From: Gryganskiella cystojenkinii
Taxonomy: Eukaryota > Mortierellomycota > Mortierellomycetes > Mortierellales > Mortierellaceae
Direction: 5' to 3'
NCBI GenBank assembly: GCA_015852425.1
Contig: JAAAIG010000112.1
Coordinates: forward strand, 1,579-64,023
DNA length: 62,445 nt
Shown in pieces: positions 1-12,100 of the stretch (positions are counted from its first letter, which is position 1; every line of letters starts with the position of its first letter). The notes beneath the pieces were generated by a model that did not search any database, was not told the origin of the DNA, and saw only the letters and a list, made by a program, of their open reading frames with translations. A program made the position numbers and the translations under genes.

Positions 1-1758
1 TTTGTGCGAAAGCTCTTTATCTTTCGAGTCTTTGTTGACAGACAAAGACGCACTGACTGAGAGTAAAAAAAAAATCAAATACGGATGTGCCTTCTTTTGT
101 TCTTTGTTAAGGTTAAGTCTGGGTAAATTTTTTCTTCGTTCTTCAGCATAGGAGAGAGCTTTGAGAGGCATGGACCTTCCTCGAGATCTGTTTTGTTCAT
201 TCGATCGATCTGACCAGAGGGGGGGGAGGGGGGCTATCATTTCTCGGCGAGAGGATGTCATCTTTCAGCCGAAAACAACCGATCAAATGATTCACTGAAG
301 GAGTGAGGAAAATAAAAACTAAAATGAACTTTTCGCACATCATGTTGGACATGTGCGTAAAGAAAAGAATGGAGAGCGCATTATTCGTGAGTGAAATGAA
401 AAAACGATGTTGTTTGGGTTTGTGCCTTTGGTTCCAAAAAAATGGTACTGCCGTCAGGGTACTCTGCCCATAAATTTGGTTGACTCGTGAGCTTTCCGTT
501 GGGCCCATATTCAGTTCCCACGTCCTTGAAAGTCGAGTTGATTTTCCTTGTTGCATTGCTAAATGACAAGGAACGAACATGTCGGGTCTTTTCCCCTTCA
601 GCCTTTGCAAGCGTGTCGGAGGCGGCATACAAAAGGTACATTTGTGCGTGGACTTCATTTTGTTTCATTTTGCTGGGTGTAAAAATGAAAGCATCGGGCC
701 GATGGTCTACTGCATATGATTCCACCGTCATCGTCTTCTCATTCCGCCGTCAGATCTCAACGGAAATGCGCACTTACGAACTCAGCTCTTGGACGCCATT
801 TGTTTTAGAGTAGCGAACGAGTTCTTTTACTCTGAACCCCGATCTGGGTCTCGGTGGACATTCCACGGGAATAAAATTTCAACTCAAAAAAAAAAAAATG
901 CACGCGCTTCTTTGAACATGGTTTAACGCTCTTTTTTTTTATTCCCTCTTGTAGACCGCTGAATCCGGGGAGGCACTGTTTTTTTGAGTGTCTTTTTTGT
1001 TTGGCTCTCGATGGTCCCGCGCAGTTTTGTGAAGGATTGGTTTGTTTGTTATATTTTTATATTGTTTGCATGTTCTTCAGCACGACTCAACCTTTCAAGC
1101 ATGAGATCTTAATCAATAGCGATGAATTGCAATTTACTGAAAGAAAATTTGCCTTTTTTTTAAAAAAAAACGTTAAAAAGAGAGTTTCTGGTACTTGAAT
1201 TCTCGTTAACTTACTGTTAACATCTATTTTGCTCTTCTATTTCGTTACTTCTTTCCCTTTCGTCTCATAGATAACAGTAAAAGAAGGAATTTGAATTACG
1301 GACGGGCGGATCGCTCTCATCGTCCGTCCGCTGCTTTATTTGGCTGGCTGGGCACACATGTGTTCCACACGTTTGACCTTGGCTTGGTCTTTGGTTCAGG
1401 TCATTTTTTATGCGTCTCTACTCTCTTCCTCAACAACATCATTACGAACCTACTCAGCTACTCAAATTCATCTTTTTCGGAAAGGTAAAACAAAACAAAA
1501 ACAAAAAAAGGACATTCAAGAGGTCTCGGCCTTCATTTTATCTTGCTCGGCGGAGCCTACTCTTCGTCATTTTGCATTGTCAGCAGCAAAGATGCAAATA
1601 TCTTCATTTGGACATTCCGCGGTCAGCTCTGTTCTCTCTTTTCCTTCCTTAAAGATCAAGTCGAAAAATATTAATCCCGACGAAGAACCCTCAAAAAAAA
1701 ATCTTCTTTGACACAAAAGCACCGAACACGACACAATACATCTTTAAAAAAAGGAACG
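1..1758. other. Gene-free left flank
   Basis: No convincing coding region was found. The open frames here are short, overlap on both strands, have no recognisable motif and are not joined by plausible introns. The stretch contains homopolymer A/T runs and a G-rich run near 218-233 (nine Gs, an A, six Gs) that could form a G-quadruplex. The last few hundred bases before 1759 probably include the promoter and 5' leader of the P450 gene. An A-rich segment precedes its ATG. Confidence 0.6.
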
Positions 1759-3652
1759 ATGACTCTCATCACATCCACTCTGGAAAGGGTCCCGCCGATC
1801 CTTTCTCTCACCGTGGCCCTCACGACAGTTCTGACCTATGGACTCTATAAGACCTGGCTCTACCCGTTCCATCTCGATCCGCTCACGCATATCCCAGGCC
1901 CCCGCTCTTCCAAGATCTGGTTCATAGGCAATATGCTTGACCTGACGAGAAAGAAACCCATGATGGCTCTGTACGACTGGGCTATGAAGTACCCTGGATC
2001 AATTTATCGTTATTACTGGTTCACCCGACTGACACTCCTGACCTCGGATCCTTTAACGGTCGGTTATGTCCTTGGCAAGGCCAACGATAACTGGCTCAAG
2101 AGTAAAGGCACTGAAGACATGTTCGAACAAAACCTAGGCAGTTCGCTCCTCTCAATGAAGGGTGCTCAGCATGCTACACATAGAAAATACCTTGCCAAGG
2201 GATTCAAGCATACTTACCTCAAGTCCATGGCGGTCGCGTTTCAAAAGTGTGCCGAGGATCTGATCCAAGTCTGGAAAGACAAAGTCACTGGCGACGCAGA
2301 GGCCATCGGATCCCAGCCAACGTATGGATCGGCATCATCCTCATCAACATCGTCGTCCTCAAATCCAGGGGCACAATGGGAGCACAAGGGCAAGATTTAC
2401 AGGACGATCGACCTGGAGCCATCGTTCTACTGTATCACTCTGGATTCGATCGGCGAGTTTGCACTCGGTCGTGGTTTTGGTGCTATCAAGAGTCCCATCG
2501 GAGTCGAGTTTGAGAACTACAGGGTGATCGTCGACTCTTTCCAGGTGACACTCTTGACGTTATTACCATTCTCTAACTGGATCCCCACCAAGACAAACCG
2601 TCGAGCCTGGAAAGCTGTTCGGCAGTTTAATGAAAACATGGATGCGGTTGTTCAGTCCAGGAAACAGGTCTTGATGCAAGAGGTTCAAAACAACAATGGA
2701 GAGTTCTCGACAGATGAGGGGGCAGCGAGTCAAAAGAAGGATTTGTTGACAATGTTGCTGGTTGATCAACTTTTGGGCGAGGGTAACTCGGATCTCCAGA
2801 TTCGACATGATGTCTTTACCGCTGTTTTCGCTGGGCATGTAAGTTTGACTTGCATACTCTCTTTTATATCGACTTGATTTCTTTTGTCTAATGTCCGATC
2901 ATCATCACTGACGATTTCTTGCTCGCTCACCTTTATTTCAAAAAGGAAACGACATCAGCCTCGTTGTCGTGGACGTTTTACCAACTAGCATGTAATCCGG
3001 AGGTCCAGACTCGCCTTCGAGAGGAGACTCGAAAACTTTATAGCGATACGAACGGTACCCCATCCTACGATGAACTCAGCTCATTGCCCTACTTGAATGC
3101 AGTCGTCCGAGAGAGTCTTCGTCTTTGGTCACCGATCCCTGTAAGTTGCTGTCAGATGATTTCTCATTTGAACGGTTATGTATACTCTAGCTTCTCACAT
3201 CCCTCATCTTCTCTTCTCGCTTCTAGCTCAACCTCCGCGTTTCTGTAGAAGACGACTACCTCCCTCGAGCGTACGGATTAGAGCCACTCTTTGTCCCCAA
3301 GGGCACAAGCCTCCAGATCCCCATGTTCATCCTTCAGCGTGATCCAAAGATCTGGGGACTTGATTCCCTCGAGTTCAACCCGGACCGTTGGTTGTCCACT
3401 GAGAACGTATGTCCACCATATATGCCACCGAACGGTCTTTGTTACTTTCCGTTCTACCATGGCAAACGGGGATGTATCGGTAACAAGATGGCGACGCTGG
3501 AGATCAAGACTCATGTGGCCAACCTTATCAACACGTTCGAATTTATACAAACGCCAGAGATGATGGCTGCCAAAGGGGACCTGACCTGGCAATGGTCTGT
3601 CAGCTTGAAACCCGTTCCCGGAGTTCATCTTGGTGTTAGACTAGCCGACTGA
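1759..3652 (+). CDS. Cytochrome P450 monooxygenase
   Basis: Three exons, 1759-2838, 2946-3140 and 3227-3652, give 566 residues. Both introns are GT-AG and phase 0. A membrane anchor lies near residues 14-35, so an ER-bound microsomal enzyme is expected. The I-helix oxygen-activation motif AGHETT (358-363) is split exactly by intron 1. The K-helix ExxR is ESLR (416-419), FNPDRW follows near 475-480, and the heme loop FYHGKRGCIG (501-510) supplies Cys508 as the thiolate ligand. A serine-rich insert near residues 195-208 is low complexity. The start is the first ATG in frame; upstream extension only uses non-ATG codons. It would oxidise a lipophilic substrate with a P450 reductase. Substrate and CYP family were not assigned. 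It is convergent with the UbiA gene and may belong to a cluster with it. Confidence 0.95.
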
Positions 3653-3922
3653 ACTTATGCTAATGATCGTAATGAAAACAAAGAACTGCAGGTTACGTGG
3701 TTTGTCCAAAAATCACCTCTGTGGCAGCGGAAGATTTTATAATTTTTTTTGCGCGGCACCATTATTTCAAGAAATTTTTACCTGTCTTGCAAGAACATGT
3801 ACATGCTTAAGAGCAAAATAGTAGCAAATTCATTACAACAAGTTTTCAATAATTCGGTTTTTCATTTGAAAGAACGTTTATTATTATGATAGGCATGATG
3901 AGTGGGAGTGAGTTACTATGTT

Positions 3923-5054
3923 TTAGAAAGTACGCATGGGTGTCTTGGGAACACCGCTCCACAGCTTGATGGGAACGATGTACATGGTCAAGAGTGTAAT
4001 CAACGTACAGATCAGCTCAACGGTCTTGTGGCCTTTGGGTTGCTTTTCGCCTTCAACCAAAGGAGTACCGGGGGTACGCTGACCTGCAAACAAGATCAGG
4101 ACGCTCAATAACAAGAAACCCAAGAAGGGCCACATGATGATCTCGACGGCCATCACATACGAAGCCCAGGCGCCGATCACGACAGCAAACAAGATCATCA
4201 AGAAAGTCTTGAACTTTCCGTAGGCGACGAGGTATGTGTTCAGGGCCTCGTGAGCGGTTGGGTCAAGCTTGCGGCAGACTTCGAACGTGAAGGAGCCTCC
4301 AAACTGCAAGAGGGCCACATGCCAGGCCAAGATACCCTTCAATGAGACGGCACCCCAGAAGGTCGCAACGGGCAGAAGAACCATGAGCAAGACGACGAGC
4401 TGATGCGTGATCACGTAGAGGATCGGGCGGGCACTGAGCCAATGACCGCATCCAAACTCCTTGAACATGGCATAGTAATAAGCGGTGGTGGCGATGCAGA
4501 GGAGACCCGAGGCGAGGTTCTTGACGATGGCAAGAGCAATACCGTTGGCGATGAGGATTAAGACCAGACCGTGGACAACTAAACTGGCCTCGCGGGCGGT
4601 GACAAGACCGCGAGGCAAAGGGCGTTCAGGGTGAGCGAGAATATCGGTATCAACATCCTTGAGATCGTCCATGACTCTGAGTGTGACCAAGAACAAAGTC
4701 TCAATGATAACAATCCAGATCACATAGGGCCAGACGCCTGAAAGGCTTGCACCCTTCGCCAAAGCATAGAATCCTGAGAGTGTATATCCAACTGCGGTCA
4801 AGAGGTATACGAAAAGCGCTACACGCTCATTAAAAAACTTCAGCCAGTTTCCGTAACTAAGAATAAAGGAGTGACGTTAGTTACATATATGATTCGTTCG
4901 GAAGTGCGAAAAGTTGAGTTGTCAGATGTGTTGGGTGTCAGAGCAAAAAAAAAAAGTACCCTGAGAATTGAACAAAGACGTCGACTTGACGACTGCTTGC
5001 TGTTGTAGATGCCAGTGATTCTTTGGACTTGAGACTCTCCATGTTGTATTTCAT
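3923..5054 (-). CDS. UbiA-family membrane prenyltransferase
   Basis: Two exons on the minus strand, 5054-4960 and 4856-3923, give 342 residues. The intron splits a glycine codon. The first exon encodes a short soluble N-terminus (MKYNMESLKSKES...) and the second a polytopic membrane protein of about eight hydrophobic segments. The UbiA Asp-rich motif MDDLKDVDTD followed by HPERPLPRG is present; in this superfamily these Asp residues bind Mg2+ and the prenyl diphosphate. A later FEVCRKLD segment corresponds to the E-x-x-R-K region of bacterial-style UbiA proteins. It would transfer, or possibly cyclise, an isoprenoid chain within a membrane. It is not obviously COQ2, COX10 or a chlorophyll synthase. 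The acceptor is unknown. It is transcribed divergently from the ABC transporter and its 3' end faces the P450. A second in-frame Met at residue 5 is an alternative start. Confidence 0.88.
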
Positions 5055-6474
5055 TGTGGAGAAGAAACAAAAAAAAGAAGAGAGAAAAGAGGGGAAAAGG
5101 AAGAAAAGGGCAAAAGATAAAAAGAGAAACAAAGGTTTGGTGATGGATGGGCACGGGATTAATGCAGCTGCGTAAAAGACAGATGAGATGACGGAACGTG
5201 GGCGTCGAAGTTTGTTAAACAGTGCGGGAATGGGTCGTTAGAGGGGAGTGAAGGTGACAGTGGATCGCCAAAGATAAACGAATGCGCAATGAGGGGTATA
5301 ATGTGAGAGAGAAATGAAAGAGAGGGCAAAGAAAAGAGGAAGGAAGACAAAAAAAAATTGAGCTCAAGGAGCGGAATGAAAGAAGATGAAGGGCCATCCG
5401 AACAATCCAAGCAGATCCATGTCCGAGAGGAGCATACAGTCGATGTTGCATTCAATTGAGCAGCAGTAAAATGAATGCTTTTCCCTTAACTTTGTTTTTG
5501 ATCTTGTCGTTAAAACGTCTGCCGGATTTGTCGTTAACTTTTTTTTATTCAAAAGAATAAAAACAATTCAAAATTTTGGTATCTGAGCAATGGTACCAAA
5601 CACTGATAAAAAATGCAACCTGAACCACCTGAACTATTCTCGTCTTCTTTTTCATGTGAACCAGAGAACAAACATCATCGTACCAAAGGTACATCATTGT
5701 GTTCTTGGACATTTCCTCATTTCGCTGAGTTGGTTTGTTCGTTTTTCGCTTCCGCCAAAAACGTCTTCTGCTTATCTCCGCGGTCGGTCGTTCACGTTGG
5801 TCTTTGTCTTCACGCATGTTTTCATGTAGCTCGCCACAACTGCTGACATTGACATCAGAGTGCGCTTTCGTGCTCCCTACCCATTGCCAACATTTTGCAT
5901 TAATGACCCTTGCAATCAAGGACAATCCTGAAGACCAAGCCGAAAACGGCCCATAGCCTTTTCCAAGGGGATCACTCAGGGCAATAAATCAAGATGAACA
6001 AAACAGGAGAACGAAGGGAAAAAAATGGTCCCCGGATCAAAATTCCAGGTTGGTCGCGCTGGCGCAACTTCAATAAAAAAATTTTAAAAAAAATTACAGT
6101 CTTCAAACGCTCTCTTCTGTTTTGTTTTTCTTGCTTCTTTCTCCACTTCCTCTTACTTCCCCTACTCTTCTTTTTGTCCATTTTCATCTCCTCATAACTT
6201 TTCGGCCCTTTGCTGTTATCTGAATCGTTTACTCTTGCTCCTTCCTTTTCTCTCTCGTTTCGTTCTCTTACTCTCAGCCCCAATTCGATTATCACGAGCT
6301 CTCATCTTCCTCCACACAGTTTAACACAGACCAGTTTTTTTTTATTTAAGCATCGCCAACGACGTTCTCTTTTTCTTTCTCTGTCCTTTCGATCTGCAGT
6401 TCGTTACTCACTGACGAACCTCATCCTTCTCACATATACCCATCTACACACACACACTCGCGCACACACGCAAT
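5055..6474. promoter_or_regulatory. Divergent intergenic region, UbiA gene and ABCG gene
   Basis: About 1.4 kb separates two divergent starts. Immediately upstream of each ATG the sense strand is strongly pyrimidine-rich: roughly 5055-5150 read on the minus strand, and roughly 6100-6420 on the plus strand. A CA-rich stretch (about 6445-6470) lies just before the ABCG ATG. No protein-coding frame is convincing. It probably holds two promoters and 5' leaders, and could carry shared control sites. No specific transcription-factor site was identified. Confidence 0.5.
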
Positions 6475-8797
6475 ATGACAAAACGTATTGACGCCGAAAA
6501 GGCAGAGAGCGTCTCGAGCGCCTCTAACTCAGCCCAAGAAGTCGCCGTGACAGTTGATACAGTTAATGTTCCCTTCATCCCTGCTTCCCTCACTGTGACC
6601 AACCTCCAGTACGAGATCACTATTAAAGAGCCTCTCAAGGATGGTGAGAAACGGTCCCCCTTCAAGAGTGTCCCCAACGTCCAACGTGCTCTTCTCTCCA
6701 ACGTCGCGGCCAAGGCCACCCCTGGTCGTGTCCTGGCCATCATGGGTCCCAGTGGTTCGGGCAAGACCACACTCCTAGACTTGTTGGCGGATCGTCAGAT
6801 CCGTAACATTGGCAAGCTTCAGGGCGACATCTTGTTGAACGACGTCCGTATCAAAGAGTACGGTTCCATCCGCAAGCGTCTTGTCGGATATGTCACTCAA
6901 GAAGATGGTGAGGGAACAACACTACTTGAGCTTTTGGTACACCCGCCACTGATGCCCAGTTTCTAATTCTTTGCTTTACTCCAACTTCCAAAAAGATTTC
7001 ATCGAGACCTTGACCGTTCTGGAGACCTTGACTTTTGCAGCCAAAATGCGTCTGCCTCGCTCCATGAGCAACAAGGACAAGATTGCGCGTGTTCACTCGG
7101 TCATGCAAGAGTTAAACCTCACCCACATTAAGGATACTAAGGTCGGAGGTGCTGTTATCCGTGGTATCTCTGGTGGTGAGAAGCGTCGCGTCACTATTGC
7201 CATCGAGCTCTTATCTAGCCCCAGTGTTTTGTTGTTGGATGAGCCTACCTCGGGTTTGTCTGCAACTGATGCACTGAACGTTGCCAATGCTGTTAAGGGA
7301 CTAGCCACCCACGGTCGCACCGTCATCTTGACTGTCCACCAGCCCCGCTCTGATATCTATGAGGTAATTGGAGAAGTGCGATTTTATTCCACTGTTTTCA
7401 GGCAGGACATAGCGCTCCGTGCCGACTGTTAAACTGTCCATTTTTATGAACTTTAGCTCTTCGACGACTTGCTGCTCCTGTCTCAAGGAAAGGTCGTCTA
7501 CTTTGGCAAGTCTAATGCGGCTGCTGCCTATTTCGAGGCCTTGGGTCATGAGTGCCCCGTCGGATGGAATGTTGCCGATTACTTCCGTAAGTTAGACTTG
7601 TTTTCAGAACTTCTCTATTGCGTTTTGTCCTTCGTCATTAATATGATATTAACACTCTTCTTTTCTTTTTCTGTTCCTTGCCAACAGTTGACTTGATAAC
7701 TCTTCACCAGGAAGGCTCTCCGAACGCCCCCTCATTGGAGACGACAGAGGATTTCGCCAAGCGTTATGCCGACTACTTGAAGACGAACCCCGAAGCCTAC
7801 TTAACCCGCGCCTTGGCCCAGCACGAGGACTCAGGCAAGACGCAACGCAACGCGCTTTTGAACGAATTCAAGAAACAATATACGACCGAGTACGCGACCA
7901 CGACATTGACCCAGACCCTGTTGTTGACACAACGAAGCTTTACCAACCTGGCCCGTCACCCTACCATCTTCCAGGCTTCGTTGGTGATCCACATCATCTT
8001 TGCTCTGGTCGTCGGTTCCTTGTTCTCGGGTCTTAAGGATCGTCCCGAAATGGGCCAGACAAGCTTTAACAAGTCGATTGCGCTGTTCTTTATCACCTCT
8101 TTCTTGGCCACAATGACTTTCTCAGCCATGCCTCAGTGTAAGTAACAGTACTATTTTGTGTGTTTCGTTGCTGTTCACATTTCACGTTTAGCAGCATGTA
8201 CCAACCACCACTTTGTGTTCTTTTCAATTGAAAATAGTCATCATGGAGCGCAGTCTTTTCCTCCGAGAGAGGGCTGCGGGTATGTATAGAACATCATCTT
8301 ACTTTTTCGCAAAGACAATTGTCGAGACCCTGTCGTACACAATCTTGGGTGTGATCTTCATGGTCATTACCTACTACTTGATCGGGCTTCATGGCTCGAT
8401 CGGCTACTACTTTGTCTCGATCGCCGTCTTTGTGAACGTGGCTCTTTCCTTGATCGCCGCCATCGGTGCGGGTGCCGAGAACGCCGAAGTCGGTATGAAC
8501 ATTCTGTCGTTGTTGAACACGATGGCGATGTTGTTCTCAGGCTTCATTGTCAGTCGCACAGATATCCCCCGCGGATGGATCTGGGCCTTCTGGGCGTCTT
8601 ATTACCAATGGGCCTTCCAGGGCTTGCTCCAGAACGAGTTTGCGGATGGCTCGGAGAGAGGTACCGCCACTTTGATGTACTTTGGTGTCAATAACTTGGA
8701 TTGGTTGACCAAGTGGCGCGCGATCTTGATCTTGTTGGCGTACTATGTCTTCTTCCGCATCATCGGTCTCTTGTTGCTTCTTGCAAAGAAAGCTTAA
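6475..8797 (+). CDS. ABCG (White-type) half-transporter
   Basis: Five exons, 6475-6907, 6996-7363, 7457-7586, 7688-8137 and 8238-8797, give 646 residues, the usual size of an ABCG2-type half-transporter. The order is nucleotide-binding domain first, then membrane domain. Walker A is GPSGSGKTT (91-99), the Q-loop region is YVTQEDDFIETLTV, the ABC signature is ISGGE (202-206), Walker B is LLLDEP (Asp225), and the H-loop lies in TVHQPRSDIYE. The second half holds about six membrane segments and the family pattern ERSLFLRERAAGMY. It should act as a homo- or heterodimer exporting lipids, sterols or small hydrophobic compounds from the plasma membrane or an organelle. All introns are GT-AG and all junctions keep frame. 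A possible AATAAA poly(A) signal lies at 8935-8940. Its neighbours make it a candidate exporter for a product of the adjacent enzymes. Confidence 0.95.
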
Positions 8798-9178
8798 ACA
8801 GCATAATCGTCTCTACCTCATCCATTTATCTGTCTTGCTTTTACGATTCCTCTTCCTTCCTTATCACGTTATTTCTCATTCTACGAGCATCATCCTTACC
8901 TACATCTAATAATGATCATCTTCTAGGCACTGATAATAAAAGCACTGAGAGAAAAACAATATGTCGTTACGATTGGGAGTTTGATAATTTGTCAACATGA
9001 GCTTCCTTATCTTCTCCATGCATATGCATGTAAGTCTCAAGCACTTTTCCTCGCTAGGTTCCATTCATTATTCCCACCCGCAAGACTTGTATTGATGTGA
9101 AGATTATTCTTAAGTTCATTTATTATCGGCTGTAATTTCTTTGATATGTATACTGTACAAGTGAGGGCCGAAATCCTC
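8798..9178. other. Convergent 3' intergenic region
   Basis: This 381-bp spacer lies between the 3' ends of the ABCG gene and the large fusion enzyme. It holds an AATAAA at 8935-8940, consistent with plus-strand polyadenylation, and AT-rich sequence towards 9100-9160 that probably serves the minus-strand gene. No coding signal was seen. Confidence 0.5.
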
Positions 9179-12100
9179 TTATGCTGCAACAGCTCCCTCC
9201 TCCTTCGCCTTGTTTTCCTTCTCGATAGCCTCCAGCTCATCTAAGATATAGACTTTGCCTTTTCCAGCATCCATTCGGATCTTCATGCCTGTCTTCAAAC
9301 GCTTCATCAGTCCACCCGAGATACCAACGATAGTCGGCAATCCCAACTCTCTCGCGACAACGGCCGAGTGACTCAGCAACGATCCACGCTCAATCAATAA
9401 ACCAGAGCACATTGGGTACAAGGGGACCCAACCGGGGTCGGTTCTGGCAGTGACCAAAATTTCACCATCCAAGTCCCTGGTCTCAGTAATATCCTTCACC
9501 ACACGGACAACACCCTCGACGATACCAGGGCAACAAGAGACACCCTTCAAGACACCAGGCTCTGGAGGACCATTCGAATCCTCGACATCCTTGAGGAGAT
9601 CGAGATCGGCGAGGATATGGGGGTACCACATGTAGACACCAGCGGCACCACGGGTGACAAATCTCTCTGGAGGTGCATTGGCGTCGACGAGATAACCATT
9701 AAACTCGTTCTTACGAAGTTGGGTCAGGGCCTTGAGATCTCTTGAGACAGCACGTCCGTCGACATATGACATGAGTTCTTCAGTTGTCAAGTAAAAGACA
9801 TCCTGCTCCGACTCAAGTGCACCAAGGGCAACGAGTTGGCGACCCATGCCACGGAAGATACGGCGCATAACACCAAAGACCTTGGAACGAGCAAAGCGCA
9901 AGTTTTCACGGTGTTTGACTACGCGACGAGTGTTGCGGAGGAGCCACATGAAGAGAACTAGTTGTGTTCCCTTGAGCTTTTGGTGAACGAGTGTTTCAGC
10001 AGCGGCACGGATCAGTTGCTCACGCTTGTCGAGGTCCTCAACTTCGTAGGCCTTGGTGCGGACGTAACCGGCGATCGCATCGATGACGAATGCTATTATA
10101 CAGAAGCAAGTAAAAAAATAAAGGTCAGATACCGTCCCTCACACAAGAATACTACTCATAATGGTGGTGTATAACAGAGCATAGCGATGCAAAGCAATAA
10201 CAGATATTTACCTGGATCATCGTTCAAGTCCTTCTCCTCGAGTTTGAGCTCGTTAATGCAACGGAACCCATAAGAATCCAAGAATTCCAAGATCATGGTC
10301 AACACATCTGCAACGACCTGAACAGGGGGCTGCTCTTGATCTTTTCCAGGCTCGATCTTACTCAACTCAACCAAGAGCTCGCTCGCCTTGACGAACGATC
10401 GCTTGAGGATTGTCGATCTCAGGATCCACTGATTCTCCTCAGGTTTTATCGCCTTCAAGATCTCGTCCTTGTGACCGATGAACCAAGCACCGAGGGCTGG
10501 GTACTCGATCGTGGTATCGATAGATTTGGCTATTTCCATCAGCATCTTGGTGGGCTTTGCAGACTCGACATCCTCACCACAGAGAAGATCGTTCTGGAGC
10601 GAGTCCACAGCAGCCGCATCCGCGGCAGCGGCCGCTGCCTCTTCGGCCGTGGGAGCAGCAGCACCTTCAACAGGGGTCTTGGCCTTGGATTCAACCAAGT
10701 GCTTGGCGATGAAGGATTTGAGTGTCCCAAAAAATCCCATGACCAAAAGGTCGTTGATCACAGGGGCTTTCCAATCTCGGAGGAGAGTACTAGCATTCTT
10801 GCGATAGTAAGTCGAAATCTCTTGTAGAGACATGGTCGAGAAATCCATCTCACGACCGGCACTATAGAAGGCATCAAAGTTGGCAAAAAAGTTGTTGACG
10901 ATCCGATCAATGTTCCTGTAGGCCGAGATGTACTTCAGGACGAGTGAGGTTCGGTGCCAGGCATTGAATTTGTAGCGGTTATCGAGGATCTTTTTGAACT
11001 CCTTCTCCATGTCGGCATTACCCTCCTGACCTTGCTTGACACCCATCATGGTCTCCATATGTTTTGGATCCGAGAACTTTCCCAGGGGGGCCAGCAGCAA
11101 GAGCCTGTACCAGTTCATGAGGTTGTAGTAGACGTTTCCACGAATGTAACCGAGCAAGTTCACGAACGCATCCTCGTTAGCCTGGACCAATTTGGCAGGA
11201 GTACCCAAGAATGTGAGCATGGTCTCGTAGACGATCCTGTAGTTGTAGGAGGCGAATGAGAAAGTCAAAGGCGTGGTCACGCCGGAGTAGGACTCGACAA
11301 TGTTGGAGTTGTCCCACAAGGTGATGTTAATGCCTTGAGGCGCTGACGCGAGGGCATCCATCGCGCGACCGGCGATGGAAGTCATATCGACGAGATCACT
11401 CTTAACTCCCTTCTTGGTTGCACCGTTGACAGGCAAAGAAGATGCCTCGGTGACAGATGATTCTGTGGAGGAGATACCGGACTCAGAGTTGGCACTCTCG
11501 GGTGAGTCCTCGGACTGCTTGATGGGGTCCGTAGCAAGAAAGAACGAGGCTGGGGGTAAGTTGACGATGGGACGGACCTGAAGACAGTAAAGAGTCGAGT
11601 CCTGCTCTTGGAAGGCCCACTCGAAATCGACTGGGGTACCGATCAGGGACTCGAGTCCCGACACAGTCATGCCCACAGCACGTGCACGGTCCACAGTCAA
11701 GGCAGCGGCACTGGCCTTGGGTTCGGGAACATCCACTGCGACAAGACCTGTAGCATCTGTGCCGTCAGTTCCATGACCACCGTTACGCATCCACATCTTG
11801 GGTTTAGGGACCAAGGTCTCTTTGACCTTACCGTGAGGACCGCGCTCAACCTCAAACGAATCAGGCTCAGCGGCTCCACTGACTAGCGCTTCACCTTGAC
11901 CCCAAACAGCCTCGACCAGGGCGACGTTCGCGCTGATAGGGTTCAAAGGGTGACGAGAAAAGGCCACACCAGCGCACTCGGAATCGACCATGATCTGAAC
12001 AACAACACCCATGCGAACGTTGTTCACGGGCAAATCACAGGCAAGACGATGAGACATGACCCGAGGAGCAAAAGCCGAGAGCCAGCATTTCTTGAGAGCC

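Noticed and set aside
197..813. Overlapping open frames on both strands near the left edge
   Set aside because: Three frames of 100-150 residues overlap on opposite strands, none has a recognisable motif or a plausible exon partner, and composition is that of spacer.
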